From assembly GCA_963734625.1 (NCBI GenBank), contig CAVTHW010000003.1:682001-746000 (forward strand): 64,000 nucleotides of DNA. Direction: 5' to 3'. This document shows, piece after piece, positions 16,043 to 26,499 of this stretch. Made by a program: the position numbers and the translations under genes. This stretch comes from CAVTHW01 sp963734625 (GTDB taxonomy: Bacteria > Acidobacteriota > Terriglobia > Bryobacterales > Bryobacteraceae). Below the pieces are notes generated by a model. The model did no database searches. It saw nothing but the letters and a program-made list of their open reading frames with translations, and was not told the origin of the DNA. Within the stretch, counting starts at the first letter, position 1. The number at the start of each line of letters is the position of its first letter.

Positions 16043-17916
16043 ATGACAGCCAAACATTCCGTCACCGCAATCCTATGCATTCTGCTGGTGCTCGCGCCCG
16101 TGCCGGGCGTGGCGCAGCAAGGCGTGTCCTCGACTCAACCCCTGAGGCCGGTGGGTGGGCTCTGGCAGCCCTTTACGTATCGGGAGGAAGCTCCCATCCC
16201 CTTGGGGAATTCCAGCCGGCTGGATTCGCTGGTGCGCGGCGGCAATCTCTACCTGTCTCTCCAGGATGCGATCGCGCTGGCCCTGGAGAACAACCTCGAC
16301 ATCGCCTTGCAGCGCTATACTCCCCGCATCGCGGACACCGACATCGTCCGCGCGAAATCGGGCGGGCGACCGTCCGGCGTCACCACAGCCATCTCGTCGC
16401 TCTCGACCCCGACTTCCGGCAGCTCGATAGGCAACACAAATGTGCCTTCGGCCAATACCGGCTCCGGGGGGCTGGGCGGGTACTCGCTGGAGCCGACGGT
16501 TTCCTACAGCACCAGTTGGGCCCACTTGACCGCGCCGCAGAGCAGTTCGTTTGTCACCGGCACGAGCTCGCTGATCACCACCAACACGCTGTCCAATTTC
16601 TCCATCCAGAAGGGCTTCCTGACCGGCACGAACGCCGCTCTGGGATGGAACAACACGTTCACAAAGAACAACTCCGGACGCAACGATTTCAATCCGTCCA
16701 CCACGGCCAACTTGAGCCTTCAGGTGACGCAGCACCTGCTGGAGGGCTTCGGGCGGGCGTTCAATAATCGTTACATCCGCATTGCGCAGAACTCGCGCAA
16801 GGTCTCGGACCTGTTCTTCCAGCAGCAGGTGATTGCGACCGTCGCTGCCGTAATGAATCTCTACTGGGATTTGGTCAGCTTCAACGAGGACGTGAAGGTG
16901 AAGCTTCAGGCGGTGGCGCTGGCGGAGAAGCTTCTCGGAGATAACAAGAAGCAGGTCGAAATCGGAACCCTGGCCCCGATTGAGGTGGTGCGCGCCGAAG
17001 CCCAGCTCGCCAGCAGCCAGCAGGACCTGGTGGTTTCGCGGACTCGGGTGTTTCAGCAGGAGACAATTATCAAGAACGCCTTGAGCCGCACCGGCGTTGG
17101 CAGCCCCGTGATTGCAGATGCTCGCATCGTTCCTACCGACCAGATCAACATCCCCGCCACCGAACGGGTCGAACCCATCCAGGACCTGATGAAACAAGCC
17201 ATGGCCAACCGTCCTGACGTGGCCCAAACCGCGATCCAGTTGGAGAACGCCAAGATCGGGCTCAAGGGAACCAAGAGCGAGATGCTGCCGTCGCTCGATC
17301 TGGTGGGCACCCTCCAGAATAACGCTCTGGCCGGCCAGCTCAATGCCTTGCCGCCGCCGCCCGGAGCCGTGCGCGGGGCTGTGAGTCCTTACTTCCTCGG
17401 CAGTTATGACACGGCGGCCGTCTCAACTATTCCGGCGCAACTTCCCGAACTATTCGATTGGCGTGCAACTCTCGATACCCCTCGGGAACAAGACCGCCCA
17501 GGCCGACATGATCCGCGACCAGCTCACCCTCCGCCAGCAGGAGATCCGCCAGCAAATGCAGGTTAACCAGGTCCGCGTCGACGTCACCAACGCATTGATC
17601 GCCGTCCAGCAGGCGCGAGCCGCCTACGAGACGCGCGGTCAAGGCCCGCATCTTGCAGGAGCAAACCCTCGCCGCCGAGCAGAAGAAGTACGAGCTCGGC
17701 GCCTCGACCAACTTCCTGGTGATCCAATCCCAACGCGATCTTGCCGCGGCGCAGTCGATCGAGGTAGCCGCGCGCAGCAACTACACCAAGGCCGCCATCT
17801 CGCTCGACCAATCCACGGGCCGGATCCTGAGCAGCAACAACATCCGGATCGAGGAAGCTGTCAGCGGGCGAGTCTCCCAGCCGCCCAGCCCGCTTCCGCC
17901 CGCGGCATCGAACTAG
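16043..17916 (+). pseudogene. TolC-family outer membrane efflux protein, copy 1, with two frameshifts
   Basis: The restored protein has about 623 residues. It has a signal peptide, G-N-L-Y-L-S-L-Q-D-A-I-A-L-A-L-E-N-N-L, which opens the TolC repeat, and two OEP domains. It is a close paralogue of the protein at 22623-24371, which gives a guide for finding errors. One extra base lies near 17400-17440, after Y-F-L-G-S-Y before R-R-N-F-P-N-Y-S. A second lies near 17630, where Y-E-T should run into V-K-A-R-I-L-Q-E-Q. Copy 1 also has a Ser/Gly-rich insertion near residues 105-150 that copy 2 lacks. TolC proteins form trimeric outer-membrane exit ducts, here presumably for the membrane-fusion protein and permeases downstream. 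If the frameshifts are real, copy 2 would have to serve alone. Confidence 0.85.
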
Positions 17917-17945
17917 GCTCTTCCCCATCCCGCGACAGCCGGGGC

Positions 17946-17983
17946 TTGACAAACCCATCCAGTACTTCTAATATCAAAGTATT
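17946..17983 (+). promoter_or_regulatory. Sigma70-type promoter with inverted repeat before the marR gene
   Basis: TTGACA (17946-17951), 17 nt, then TAATAT (17969-17974): the best consensus promoter in the window. AGTACTT (17961-17967) and AAGTATT (17977-17983) form an inverted repeat with one mismatch that brackets the -10 box. This is a typical place for a MarR dimer to bind and repress its own gene. A GCAGGAG Shine-Dalgarno follows before the ATG. Confidence 0.72.
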
Positions 17984-17996
17984 GCAGGAGTGAAAT

Positions 17997-18497
17997 ATGC
18001 CACCAACTGAAGAGCCAGCCCCCGAGACCCTTTCCGCGGTGGACCGGCAGGCCCGCCAACTGGCGGCTTCCTTTGATACCCTGGCCGGCCGCATGATGAA
18101 CCGTCGTCCACTTCCCGCCGAGGCGACCGAGGAGCTTTCGATACAGGGGCTGAAGGCGCTCGGCCTGCTCGGATTCCGCGGCCGCATGATCATGAGCGCC
18201 CTGGCCGAAGCGCTGGGCATGCCGCTCAGCACGGCCACCCACACTGTCAACAAACTGGTGAAAAGTGGGCTGGTTGAACGGGCGCATTCGGAGACGGACA
18301 GACGTGTGGTCGAGGTGGAACTGAGCGAGGAAGGCAAGCGGCGGAACCGTCTCTTTCAGGATCACCGACTGGCCATGATCCGTTACATGCTGACGGCGCT
18401 CAGTGACGGAGAGCGCGAGATCTTTCTGGAACTCATAGCCAAGATCGCGAAACAGACCGATGTCCCAGCGGCCAAACCGGCGCCACAATCCCGGTGA
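17997..18497 (+). CDS. MarR-family transcriptional regulator
   Basis: 166 residues. The winged helix-turn-helix centre reads M-S-A-L-A-E-A-L-G-M-P-L-S-T-A-T-H-T-V-N-K-L, followed by a wing with E-T-D-R-R-V-V-E-V-E-L. The hallmark D-R-R of MarR proteins is present. It sits between TolC copy 1 and the membrane-fusion gene, in the same direction. It most likely represses the efflux operon and itself through the inverted repeat at 17961-17983, and would be relieved by a small lipophilic ligand. The inducer is unknown. Confidence 0.92.
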   Translation: MPPTEEPAPETLSAVDRQARQLAASFDTLAGRMMNRRPLPAEATEELSIQGLKALGLLGFRGRMIMSALAEALGMPLSTATHTVNKLVKSGLVERAHSETDRRVVEVELSEEGKRRNRLFQDHRLAMIRYMLTALSDGEREIFLELIAKIAKQTDVPAAKPAPQSR

Positions 18498-18638
18498 ACG
18501 AAGCCTTTGACGATTAATTTTCACTTTCGCATATTTCAGTTTCAGCAATTTTCCAACAATTGTGCCGATGTACGAAACAATCCACCGGCTGCTGCGTATA
18601 TGAAGTGAGCTGCACGAAAGGTAGAGGCGTAATTCTAT
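18498..18638 (+). promoter_or_regulatory. AT-rich leader before the efflux operon
   Basis: These 141 bp are clearly poorer in GC than the surroundings, with a palindrome ACAATTGT at 18556-18563 and TATAT just upstream of the HlyD-like start. A second MarR-controlled promoter is plausible here, but no clear -35/-10 pair with good spacing was identified. Confidence 0.3.
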
Positions 18639-20069
18639 ATGAAGACCAAGTGGAAGATCTGGCTGGCGGTGATAGTGGTGCTGGGGCTGGCCGGGGGCGT
18701 GTACTACGGGGTGCGTAAGAGCCAGGCCGAGATCGTGACGGTGCAGACCGGCAAGGTGGCGCGGCAGGACCTGGCCTCGACGGTGACCGCTTCGGGCGAG
18801 ATCAAGCCTCGTAACTACATCAACATCGGCGCCAACGCCATGGGCCGGCTGACGGAGATCCTGGTGAAGGAAGGCGACCGGGTGAAGAAGGGGCAGCTTC
18901 TGGCCAGGCTGGAGGCGGTGCAGGCCACGGCCGATTTGAACTCGCAGAAGGCGGCGCTCAGTTCGGTGCAGTCCGACGCGGTGGCCTCGCAGGCCGCGCT
19001 GCAAGCCTTCGACGAGAGCCTGAAGACGTCGCAGGCCAGCGTGGACCGGGCCCGGGCGGACGCCGACAAGGCCAAGCTGGACTTCGACCGGGGCACCCAG
19101 TTGCTGGAGAAGAAGCTGATCGCCAAGCAGGACTACGACCAGCGCAACGCGGCCTACATTTCGGCCCAGGCGGCGCTGCGGCAGGCCCAGGCGCAACTGG
19201 CGCAGGCGCGGGCGCAGCGGGCGCAGACGGCGGCCCAGGTGGAGAGCAGCAAGCGGCGGGTGGCGCAGAGCGAGGCGATGGTGGTGCGGGTGACCGACGT
19301 CCTGGACAAGTACCAGAGCTTCGCGCCGCTGGATGGAATTGTCACCAACCTGCCGGTGCGGCTGGGCGAGACGGTGGTGCCGGGCATCCAGAACTCCTCG
19401 GCCAGCCTGATTATGACCATCGCGGACATGTCCTTGATCACGTCCGAGGTGCGGGTGGACGAGACCGACATAGTGAACGTGCAGTTGAACCAGGCGGCCG
19501 AGATCACGATTGACGCGATCCCCAACAAGACGTTTAAGGGGAAGGTGATAGAGATCGGCAACACGGCCATACTGCGCAGTTCGGGGCTGGCGGCGTCGCA
19601 AAGCGCGGTTTCCAGCCAGGAGGCCAAGGACTTCAAGGTGGTGATCGCGCTGGACAATCCGCCGGAAGAGATCCGGCCGGGGCTGAGCTGCAGCGTGAAG
19701 ATCACCACGGCGACGCGGGGCAAGGCGCTGACGATCCCGATTCAGGCGCTGACGGTGCGGCAGAAGGGCGACCTGGAGCCGGTGACGAAGGCGGGCGTGC
19801 AGAAGGCCGCGGCCGCGGCAACCAATCCGGCGGCGGAGAAGGCGAAGAAGGAAGAGTTGACGGGAGTGTTCGTGGTGGCGGGCGGCAAAGCGGAGTTCCG
19901 GAAAGTGGACACCGGCATCACCGGGTCCACCGACACGGAAGTGCTGAACGGGCTGAAGGAAGGCGACGAGATCGTTACGGGCAGCTACAGGGTCATCCGC
20001 ACCTTGCGCAACGGGGCCCGCCTCAAGGTGGATAACCAGGTGGTGGTGGCGGCAAGCGAAAGCAAGTAG
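18639..20069 (+). CDS. Periplasmic membrane-fusion protein (HlyD/MacA-like) of an efflux system
   Basis: 476 residues. One N-terminal membrane anchor (about 7-25), then a split biotinyl-lipoyl domain with V-K-E-G-D-R-V-K-K-G-Q-L-L-A. A long alpha-hairpin of about 130 residues follows (many A, Q, K and E; D-Y-D-Q-R-N-A-A-Y). Beta-barrel and membrane-proximal domains come last. The short linker and hairpin size fit MacA-type adaptors that join MacB-like ABC permeases to TolC. It is followed by two permease genes and a TolC gene at 4-9 bp spacing, so the complex partners are encoded together. Confidence 0.9.
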   Translation: MKTKWKIWLAVIVVLGLAGGVYYGVRKSQAEIVTVQTGKVARQDLASTVTASGEIKPRNYINIGANAMGRLTEILVKEGDRVKKGQLLARLEAVQATADLNSQKAALSSVQSDAVASQAALQAFDESLKTSQASVDRARADADKAKLDFDRGTQLLEKKLIAKQDYDQRNAAYISAQAALRQAQAQLAQARAQRAQTAAQVESSKRRVAQSEAMVVRVTDVLDKYQSFAPLDGIVTNLPVRLGETVVPGIQNSSASLIMTIADMSLITSEVRVDETDIVNVQLNQAAEITIDAIPNKTFKGKVIEIGNTAILRSSGLAASQSAVSSQEAKDFKVVIALDNPPEEIRPGLSCSVKITTATRGKALTIPIQALTVRQKGDLEPVTKAGVQKAAAAATNPAAEKAKKEELTGVFVVAGGKAEFRKVDTGITGSTDTEVLNGLKEGDEIVTGSYRVIRTLRNGARLKVDNQVVVAASESK

Positions 20070-20077
20070 GGGAGCTC

Positions 20078-21346
<1,269 letters not shown>

Positions 21347-21349
21347 GAG

Positions 21350-22603
21350 ATGAACATCAGTCCTTCGGAAAACATCGTGATGGCGGTACAAACCGTCCGG
21401 GTACACCGATTTCGCTCGTTCCTCACCATCCTTGGAATCGTGATCGGGATTACCACCGTGGTAACCGTAGCGTCCCTGCTTTCCGGGGTCCGGGAGGGTA
21501 TTCTATCAGCTTTCTCCGAATTCGGTCCCGACAACATCTACATCGCCAGGGCCTCGGGGCCCCGGGGTGGCCCCGGCGGGAACGAGAAGGAACGCCGCCG
21601 ACGCCCGTTCAAGCCGGAATACGCCGAGACCATCAAGCGCTGGTGCACGGCGACGGTCGCGGAGGTGGGGCTGCAGGTAACGCTCTCGCCGATGTCCGGA
21701 GGCGCCACCATCGCCAAAGTCCCGGGATACGAATCGGACAGTTTCAGCCTGGTTGGGCAGACAGCCAACTTCAGCGTCATCTCTCCCCGTGAACTGCAAT
21801 CCGGCCGGTTCTTTTCCGCCAACGAGGAGCAGCAGACGCTGCGGGCAGCCGTCATCGGGGCCAACGTGGCCGAGGCGCTCTTTCCAGGAGGCAGCCCCGT
21901 GGGGAGTGCCATGCTGGTGGACGGTGCCGAGTACACTATTGTCGGAGTTTTCGCCAAAGCCAAAGGCGGCTTCATGGGCGAGAACCAAATGGACAATAAC
22001 ATCGTAATACCAATCAAGACCTTGCGCTTTCGGTATCCGCAATTGACGGAGTTTTCGATCGTGGCCAATGCCAGGCCGGGAAAGCGGGAAGACGCCTTGC
22101 AGGAAGTCGGGGCGGCGATGCGGCGCATTCGCCAGTTGCCAACGGGAGAAGAAAACGATTTTGAGATCACCACGGCGGACCAGATCATACAGCAGTTCAA
22201 CAGCATCACCGGTGTGGTCGGCGTGGTGGCGATTGCCATTTCCGCCCTGGGTCTGCTGGTGGGCGGGATCGGCGTCATGAACGTCATGCTGGTCAGCGTA
22301 ACGGAACGCACCCGCGAGATCGGCGTTCGTAAGGCCCTCGGCGCGCGCCGTCAAGACATCATCGGCCAATTCCTGATCGAAGCCGTGGCGCTCACGGGCG
22401 CCGGCGGCCTGCTGGGCATTCTGGTTTCGGCCGTGATCACATTTGCCGTATCCAAGTTAGTCCCGTCGCTGGCGGCGGGAGTGCCGGTATGGGCCGTTGC
22501 CGCCGGATTTACGACATCCATGGCCGTGGGCCTGTTTTTCGGAGTTTGGCCGGCGATGAAGGCATCCCGTCTCGATCCAGTGGACGCCTTGCGGTATGAG
22601 TAA
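21350..22603 (+). CDS. MacB/FtsX-like ABC transporter permease, copy 2
   Basis: 417 residues with the same plan as its upstream neighbour: one N-terminal helix, a periplasmic MacB core domain, three C-terminal helices and the loop S-V-T-E-R-T-R-E-I-G-V-R-K-A-L-G-A. It starts 3 bp after the stop of copy 1. Two different permeases with one adaptor suggest a heterodimeric transporter. No ATP-binding subunit (Walker A plus LSGGQ) occurs in the operon. Confidence 0.9.
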   Translation: MNISPSENIVMAVQTVRVHRFRSFLTILGIVIGITTVVTVASLLSGVREGILSAFSEFGPDNIYIARASGPRGGPGGNEKERRRRPFKPEYAETIKRWCTATVAEVGLQVTLSPMSGGATIAKVPGYESDSFSLVGQTANFSVISPRELQSGRFFSANEEQQTLRAAVIGANVAEALFPGGSPVGSAMLVDGAEYTIVGVFAKAKGGFMGENQMDNNIVIPIKTLRFRYPQLTEFSIVANARPGKREDALQEVGAAMRRIRQLPTGEENDFEITTADQIIQQFNSITGVVGVVAIAISALGLLVGGIGVMNVMLVSVTERTREIGVRKALGARRQDIIGQFLIEAVALTGAGGLLGILVSAVITFAVSKLVPSLAAGVPVWAVAAGFTTSMAVGLFFGVWPAMKASRLDPVDALRYE

Positions 22604-22622
22604 GAGAGTGGAAGGGAACAAT

Positions 22623-24371
22623 ATGATATCCAGACTATCCTCGATCACCGTGCTTGGTGTTCTTCTGATGATGCTCCCCATGACAGGCTTCGCCCAGTCG
22701 GCGGGCATCCAACCCGTGCAGCCCGCGACCGGCCTTTGGCAGCGCTACCAATTCCGGCTGGAACCGCCCGCCAGTCTCGCCAACTCCGGCCGTCTGGATT
22801 CGCTGCTGCGCGGGGGCAATCTCTACCTCTCTCTTCAGGATGCCATCGCGTTAGCGCTGGAGAACAACCTCGACATCGCGATACAGCGTTACGCGCCCCG
22901 GTTGGCGGATGCCGCCCTGCTAAGCGCCAAGGCCGGCGGGGGCGGCGTTCCCAGTCTGGATCCTACCGCCACATACAACCTGAATTGGGCGCACCAAACC
23001 ATGCCGCAGACCAGTTCGTTCGTCTCGGGCACGAGTTCCCTGGTCAACACCAGCACGCTCTCGAATTTCGCCATCTCACAGGGCTTCGTCACCGGCACTT
23101 CCGCCACGCTAGGCTGGAACAACACGTTTTCGAAGAACAATTCCACCCGCAGTGATTTCAATCCTTCCACCAGCGCCAATCTCAGCCTGCAGGTCACCCA
23201 GCACCTTCTGCAGGGCTTTGGAATGGCGACCAACCGGCGCAATATCCGCATCGCCCAGAACGGCCGCAAAGTGTCGGACCTGGCCTTCAAACAGCAGGTG
23301 ATCGCTACGGTCGCCTCCGTCATGAACCTCTATTGGGACCTGGTGAGTTTCAACGAGGACGTGAAAGTGAAGCTCCAGGCGGTGGCGCTGGCGCAACAAC
23401 TGCGGGGAGACAATCAGCAGCAGGTCGAGATCGGCAGCCTGGCCCCGATTGAGGTTGTCCGCGCCGAAGCTCAGCTCGCCAGCAGCCGGCAGGACCTGGT
23501 GCTCTCGCAGACCCGCGTCTTGCAGCAGGAGGCGATTATTAAGAACGCCCTGAGCCGGACCGGCGTGGCCAGCCCGGCTGTCGCCAACGCGAAGGTAATC
23601 CCTACGGACGAGATCAGATTCCCCGCGGCAGAGCCCGTCGAGCCGATCCAGGATCTGTTCGCCAAGGCCTTTGCGAGCCGGCCGGAACTGGCGCAGACGT
23701 CTCTTCAGGTGGAGAACAGCAAGATCGGTTTGGAGGGCACGAAGTCGGCGCTGAAGCCCACGCTGGACGCCGTGGGCACGCTTCAGAACAGCGGGCTGGC
23801 CGGGCAGCTTAGCACTCTGACACTGCCCGGAACAAGCACAATCAATCCCTACTTCCTGGGCGGCTATGGCACGGCGCTCGGGCAGATGATGCGTCGCAAT
23901 TTTCCGAACTATTCGATTGGCCTGCAACTTAACATCCCCTTACGCAACCGGGTGGCCCAGGCCAACATGATCACTTCCCAGGTGCAGCTTCGGCAGCAGG
24001 AACTCCAGCAGCAGCAGCAGATCAACCAGGTCCGGCTGGACGTCACCAATGCGGTGATCGCCGTTCAACAGGCGCGCGCCGCCCACGACGCGTCAGTCCA
24101 GGCCCGCATCCTTCAGGAGCAGACGCTGGCCGCCGAGCAGGAGAAGTTCAGGCTGGGCGCATCCACCAGCTTTCTGGTGATCCAAGCCCAGCGGGATCTG
24201 GCCTCCGCGCAGTCGAGCGAAGTCGCCTCCAGGAGCGGCTATACCAAGGCCAAGATCGCATTGGACCAGGCCACGGGCCGGCTCCTGGAATCGAACGGCA
24301 TTCAGATGGACGAGGCCGTCAGCGGGCAGGTCTCCCGGCCGCCGAGCACGCTGCCCCCGCCCACCGAGTGA
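22623..24371 (+). CDS. TolC-family outer membrane efflux protein, copy 2
   Basis: 582 residues from ATG 22623, which has GGAAGGGA upstream and begins the signal peptide M-I-S-R-L-S-S to G-F-A-Q. An earlier in-frame ATG at 22596 overlaps the permease gene and would put a poor sequence before the signal peptide. It has two OEP repeats, the same G-N-L-Y-L-S-L-Q-D-A-I-A opening as copy 1, and long coiled coils. This frame is complete, so it is the intact exit duct of the operon. It ends in GTGA, which overlaps a short truncated frame cut off by the insertion sequence. Confidence 0.92.
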   Translation: MISRLSSITVLGVLLMMLPMTGFAQSAGIQPVQPATGLWQRYQFRLEPPASLANSGRLDSLLRGGNLYLSLQDAIALALENNLDIAIQRYAPRLADAALLSAKAGGGGVPSLDPTATYNLNWAHQTMPQTSSFVSGTSSLVNTSTLSNFAISQGFVTGTSATLGWNNTFSKNNSTRSDFNPSTSANLSLQVTQHLLQGFGMATNRRNIRIAQNGRKVSDLAFKQQVIATVASVMNLYWDLVSFNEDVKVKLQAVALAQQLRGDNQQQVEIGSLAPIEVVRAEAQLASSRQDLVLSQTRVLQQEAIIKNALSRTGVASPAVANAKVIPTDEIRFPAAEPVEPIQDLFAKAFASRPELAQTSLQVENSKIGLEGTKSALKPTLDAVGTLQNSGLAGQLSTLTLPGTSTINPYFLGGYGTALGQMMRRNFPNYSIGLQLNIPLRNRVAQANMITSQVQLRQQELQQQQQINQVRLDVTNAVIAVQQARAAHDASVQARILQEQTLAAEQEKFRLGASTSFLVIQAQRDLASAQSSEVASRSGYTKAKIALDQATGRLLESNGIQMDEAVSGQVSRPPSTLPPPTE

Positions 24372-24445
24372 GTTACCGGCCCGTGGTGAAAGTCGGACGG
24401 ATCTTCCTCTTGCTGATGAGCGGAGTTTGCCTGGTAACCACCTGA
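24368..24445 (+). pseudogene. Truncated start of a fifth efflux-operon gene, cut near the insertion sequence
   Basis: A GTG overlaps the TolC stop (GTGA). The frame gives 25 residues V-S-Y-R-P-V-V-K-V-G-R-I-F-L-L-L-M-S-G, the beginning of an exported or membrane protein, and then stops at the probable left end of the insertion sequence. Four-base overlaps are typical of translationally coupled genes. The rest of this gene was not found on the far side of the transposase. Confidence 0.35.
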
Positions 24446-26192
24446 GGGGAATCAGGTTCCCGCTTCGCGGCGCGGAAGGAGTCCTGTCTACACGTTATCT
24501 CTTGGGCAGCGGCACACCCAGCGCCGCCAGAATCTGTTGCTGCCGAGCATCCGGCTGGGGCAACTGCGTCACGTTGGTCTTTTCATCAACCCGGTATTCC
24601 AGCAGGCACAGACGGCTCAGTGCGGCCATGGCATCGGCCAAGGTGATGGCGTGCGGGTTGGCGTCGGTGGTCCCAAACGCCGCCTGTAGCCGGCGCTCCA
24701 TCTCGCGGCTGAGCTTCAGTGCCAACAGACAGCAGAACACATGCCCCCGCGTGCGGCTTTCCTTGCGCACAAACACCGGCCGCACTTCCAGCAGACCGGT
24801 CTTCATCTGCCGGAAGTCCCGCTCCACCTTCTCTAAGCTCACGTAGCTGTCGTGCACTTCCTGCCCGCTGAGGTTCTGCTTCGGCACATCGGTTACCACC
24901 ACGTAACAGCCTGCCAATTCCATGGTTCGGTCGATGGCCGCCTGGTTGCGCTCCAGCACCATCGTCCGTCCCTCCAGATGCAGTTCCACCAGGCCGGTGA
25001 GCTTGTGGCGGGCCATCCAAACCTGTAGGTTCCGCGGACCCGCTTCGGGCTGGCAGCGCGGCGACTTCTCGACCTGTTCGTTGCGCTGCTCGACCTTCCC
25101 GCTCAACTTGGCCAGCTTGTCCTCCAAGCGGTGCTGTTCCCGCGCGGCCGTGTCTTCGTTCTTCCGTAGCAGGTAACGCACCCCGTCGGCCTCGACTTCG
25201 CACACCTCTTCATGGAACAGGCCCATCTGCAGCGTGCCCGCGCTCAGGAGCCGGCGGATCTGCGGATCGGTCAGCGCGCTGATGTAGCGCAGACCGGCCT
25301 CTTGGAGCGCCTGTTTGCCTTTGCTCTTGACCATCCCCCGGTCGCCCACAAAGATCAACTCCTGGACCCCGAACTGCTCCTTCACGATGCGGATCTGTTC
25401 CACCACGGTGGTGGGATCGCCGGAGTTACCGGCGAAGACGCGCACCGCCAGCGGTTCGCCTTCGCGGTCGGCCAGCAGTCCGATGACGATCTGCAGTTTG
25501 CCACGCTTGCCGTCCCGGTTGTAGCCATACTCGCCCAGGGCGTTGTGCTGGCCTTCCATGTAGCTACTGGTGACGTCGTACAGGAACAGGGTGGGCGGGG
25601 CGCCGCGCTGTTTCAGGTACTGGCGATAGAGACTCCGTTCGATGGATTCCTGGCGGGCGCAAAGATCGTCGAGGGCGGCATACAGATCGTCCTCGTCGAA
25701 GGAGCCCAGCCCAAGCACTTCGGCGACGGCGTGATCGGCGGCCCAGCGGGTGGCCGACAAGCGCGAGCCCTGGTGGGCAACGCGGGCGAGCACTAGGAAC
25801 AGCGCCAGTTTGGCGAGGCGGGTTTTGCCGAGGGCGGCGGACAGGCCGAGTTGGTCGGCGAGGTGTTTCAGCGCGAACAGAACGCCGAAAACGAGGCCGC
25901 TGGTGGGTTCGGCGGCCAGGTGGTCGAAGTCGCCGCGGAGGGCGCGGCGGAGGGCCTCGATGCGGGCGGGGTCCCACTGGGAGAGGTTGGCGAGGGTTTG
26001 TTTGACGACCCGTTTACCCCGGCGCAGGCTTTGGCGGAGGAGGATGGCGGGGGGCGAGGAGCGATTGGGGACGGTATCGATGTACATGGCCACATGTTAT
26101 CATAACCAATCAGATGATGCAATGGACATCTACATCTTACATGGGCACACAAAGCCAAGCGCGACCTCCCCTTTCGCGAAGACAACTCAGGG
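24441..26192 (-). mobile_element. IS1634-like insertion sequence (ends approximate)
   Basis: The transposase is framed by CCTGAG at 24441-24446 and CTCAGG at 26187-26192. Reading inward, CTTCGCG occurs on the left (24463-24469) and on the right strand as well, so the ends may be short imperfect inverted repeats. No clear target duplication was found, so the boundaries are uncertain by tens of bases. A 1.75-kb length fits the family. Confidence 0.5.
24495..26087 (-). CDS. IS1634/IS4-superfamily transposase
   Basis: 530 residues, full length. Probable DDE catalytic residues: Asp in L-F-L-Y-D-V-T-S-S-Y-M-E-G, Asp in F-V-G-D-R-G-M-V-K, and Glu in E-K-V-E-R-D-F-R-Q-M-K-T. The last region also carries the Y-x2-R-x3-E-like IS4 signature. 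The start at ATG 26087 (M-Y-I-D-T-V-P-N) is preferred to the GTG two codons upstream. The frame is undamaged, in contrast to the genes around it, so the element may be recent or active. Its coding strand opposes the efflux operon that it follows. Confidence 0.9.
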   Translation of the reverse strand: MYIDTVPNRSSPPAILLRQSLRRGKRVVKQTLANLSQWDPARIEALRRALRGDFDHLAAEPTSGLVFGVLFALKHLADQLGLSAALGKTRLAKLALFLVLARVAHQGSRLSATRWAADHAVAEVLGLGSFDEDDLYAALDDLCARQESIERSLYRQYLKQRGAPPTLFLYDVTSSYMEGQHNALGEYGYNRDGKRGKLQIVIGLLADREGEPLAVRVFAGNSGDPTTVVEQIRIVKEQFGVQELIFVGDRGMVKSKGKQALQEAGLRYISALTDPQIRRLLSAGTLQMGLFHEEVCEVEADGVRYLLRKNEDTAAREQHRLEDKLAKLSGKVEQRNEQVEKSPRCQPEAGPRNLQVWMARHKLTGLVELHLEGRTMVLERNQAAIDRTMELAGCYVVVTDVPKQNLSGQEVHDSYVSLEKVERDFRQMKTGLLEVRPVFVRKESRTRGHVFCCLLALKLSREMERRLQAAFGTTDANPHAITLADAMAALSRLCLLEYRVDEKTNVTQLPQPDARQQQILAALGVPLPKR

Positions 26193-26499
26193 ACTTACCC
26201 GCTACTCACCGGGCTGGAGTGGGGGGAAGATGCGTCAGACGCAAGTAGAGCAAGCTTCAGCTTGCGTGTAGAGTTTCTACATTTCAAGCCGGGGGTCGGA
26301 TGTGGGGTGGTCCGCCAGGAGCGGGATAGGGGGGAAGATCACCCCAAAGACCTCGCCACGCGCTGCCGCAACACCTGCCGCATCCCTGCCGAATCCAGCG
26401 GCGCAACCTTCCAGCAACTCACCCAGCCTACGCCCTTACAGTCCTGCGCCTTCCAATTCTGCGCTTTCCCGAATCAGATCAGAGAGATAGTCTCTGATG
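26193..26499. other. Non-coding stretch beside the insertion sequence
   Basis: No credible gene. It holds the cluster of three palindromes at 26232-26281. From about 26480 it includes AGAGAGATAGTCTCT, a loose palindrome just downstream of the NifX-like stop that could be a weak terminator. Confidence 0.4.
26232..26281. repeat. Three consecutive perfect palindromes (REP-like)
   Basis: GCGTC-A-GACGC (26232-26242), GCAAGCT-TC-AGCTTGC (26250-26265) and TGTAGA-GTT-TCTACA (26267-26281) follow each other within 50 bp. Each stem is perfect. Such compact arrays resemble REP/BIME elements or a RAYT target, but no further copy was noticed in the window. Confidence 0.55.

Noticed and set aside
17913..19601. 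562-codon minus frame
   Set aside because: It is a shadow of marR and the membrane-fusion gene; its sequence is rich in H, L, R and Q as expected from antisense reading of GC-rich codons.
24487..26100. ACACGTTATC / ACATGTTATC as a target duplication flanking the transposase
   Set aside because: The left copy contains the transposase stop codon, leaving no room for an IS end; judged coincidental.
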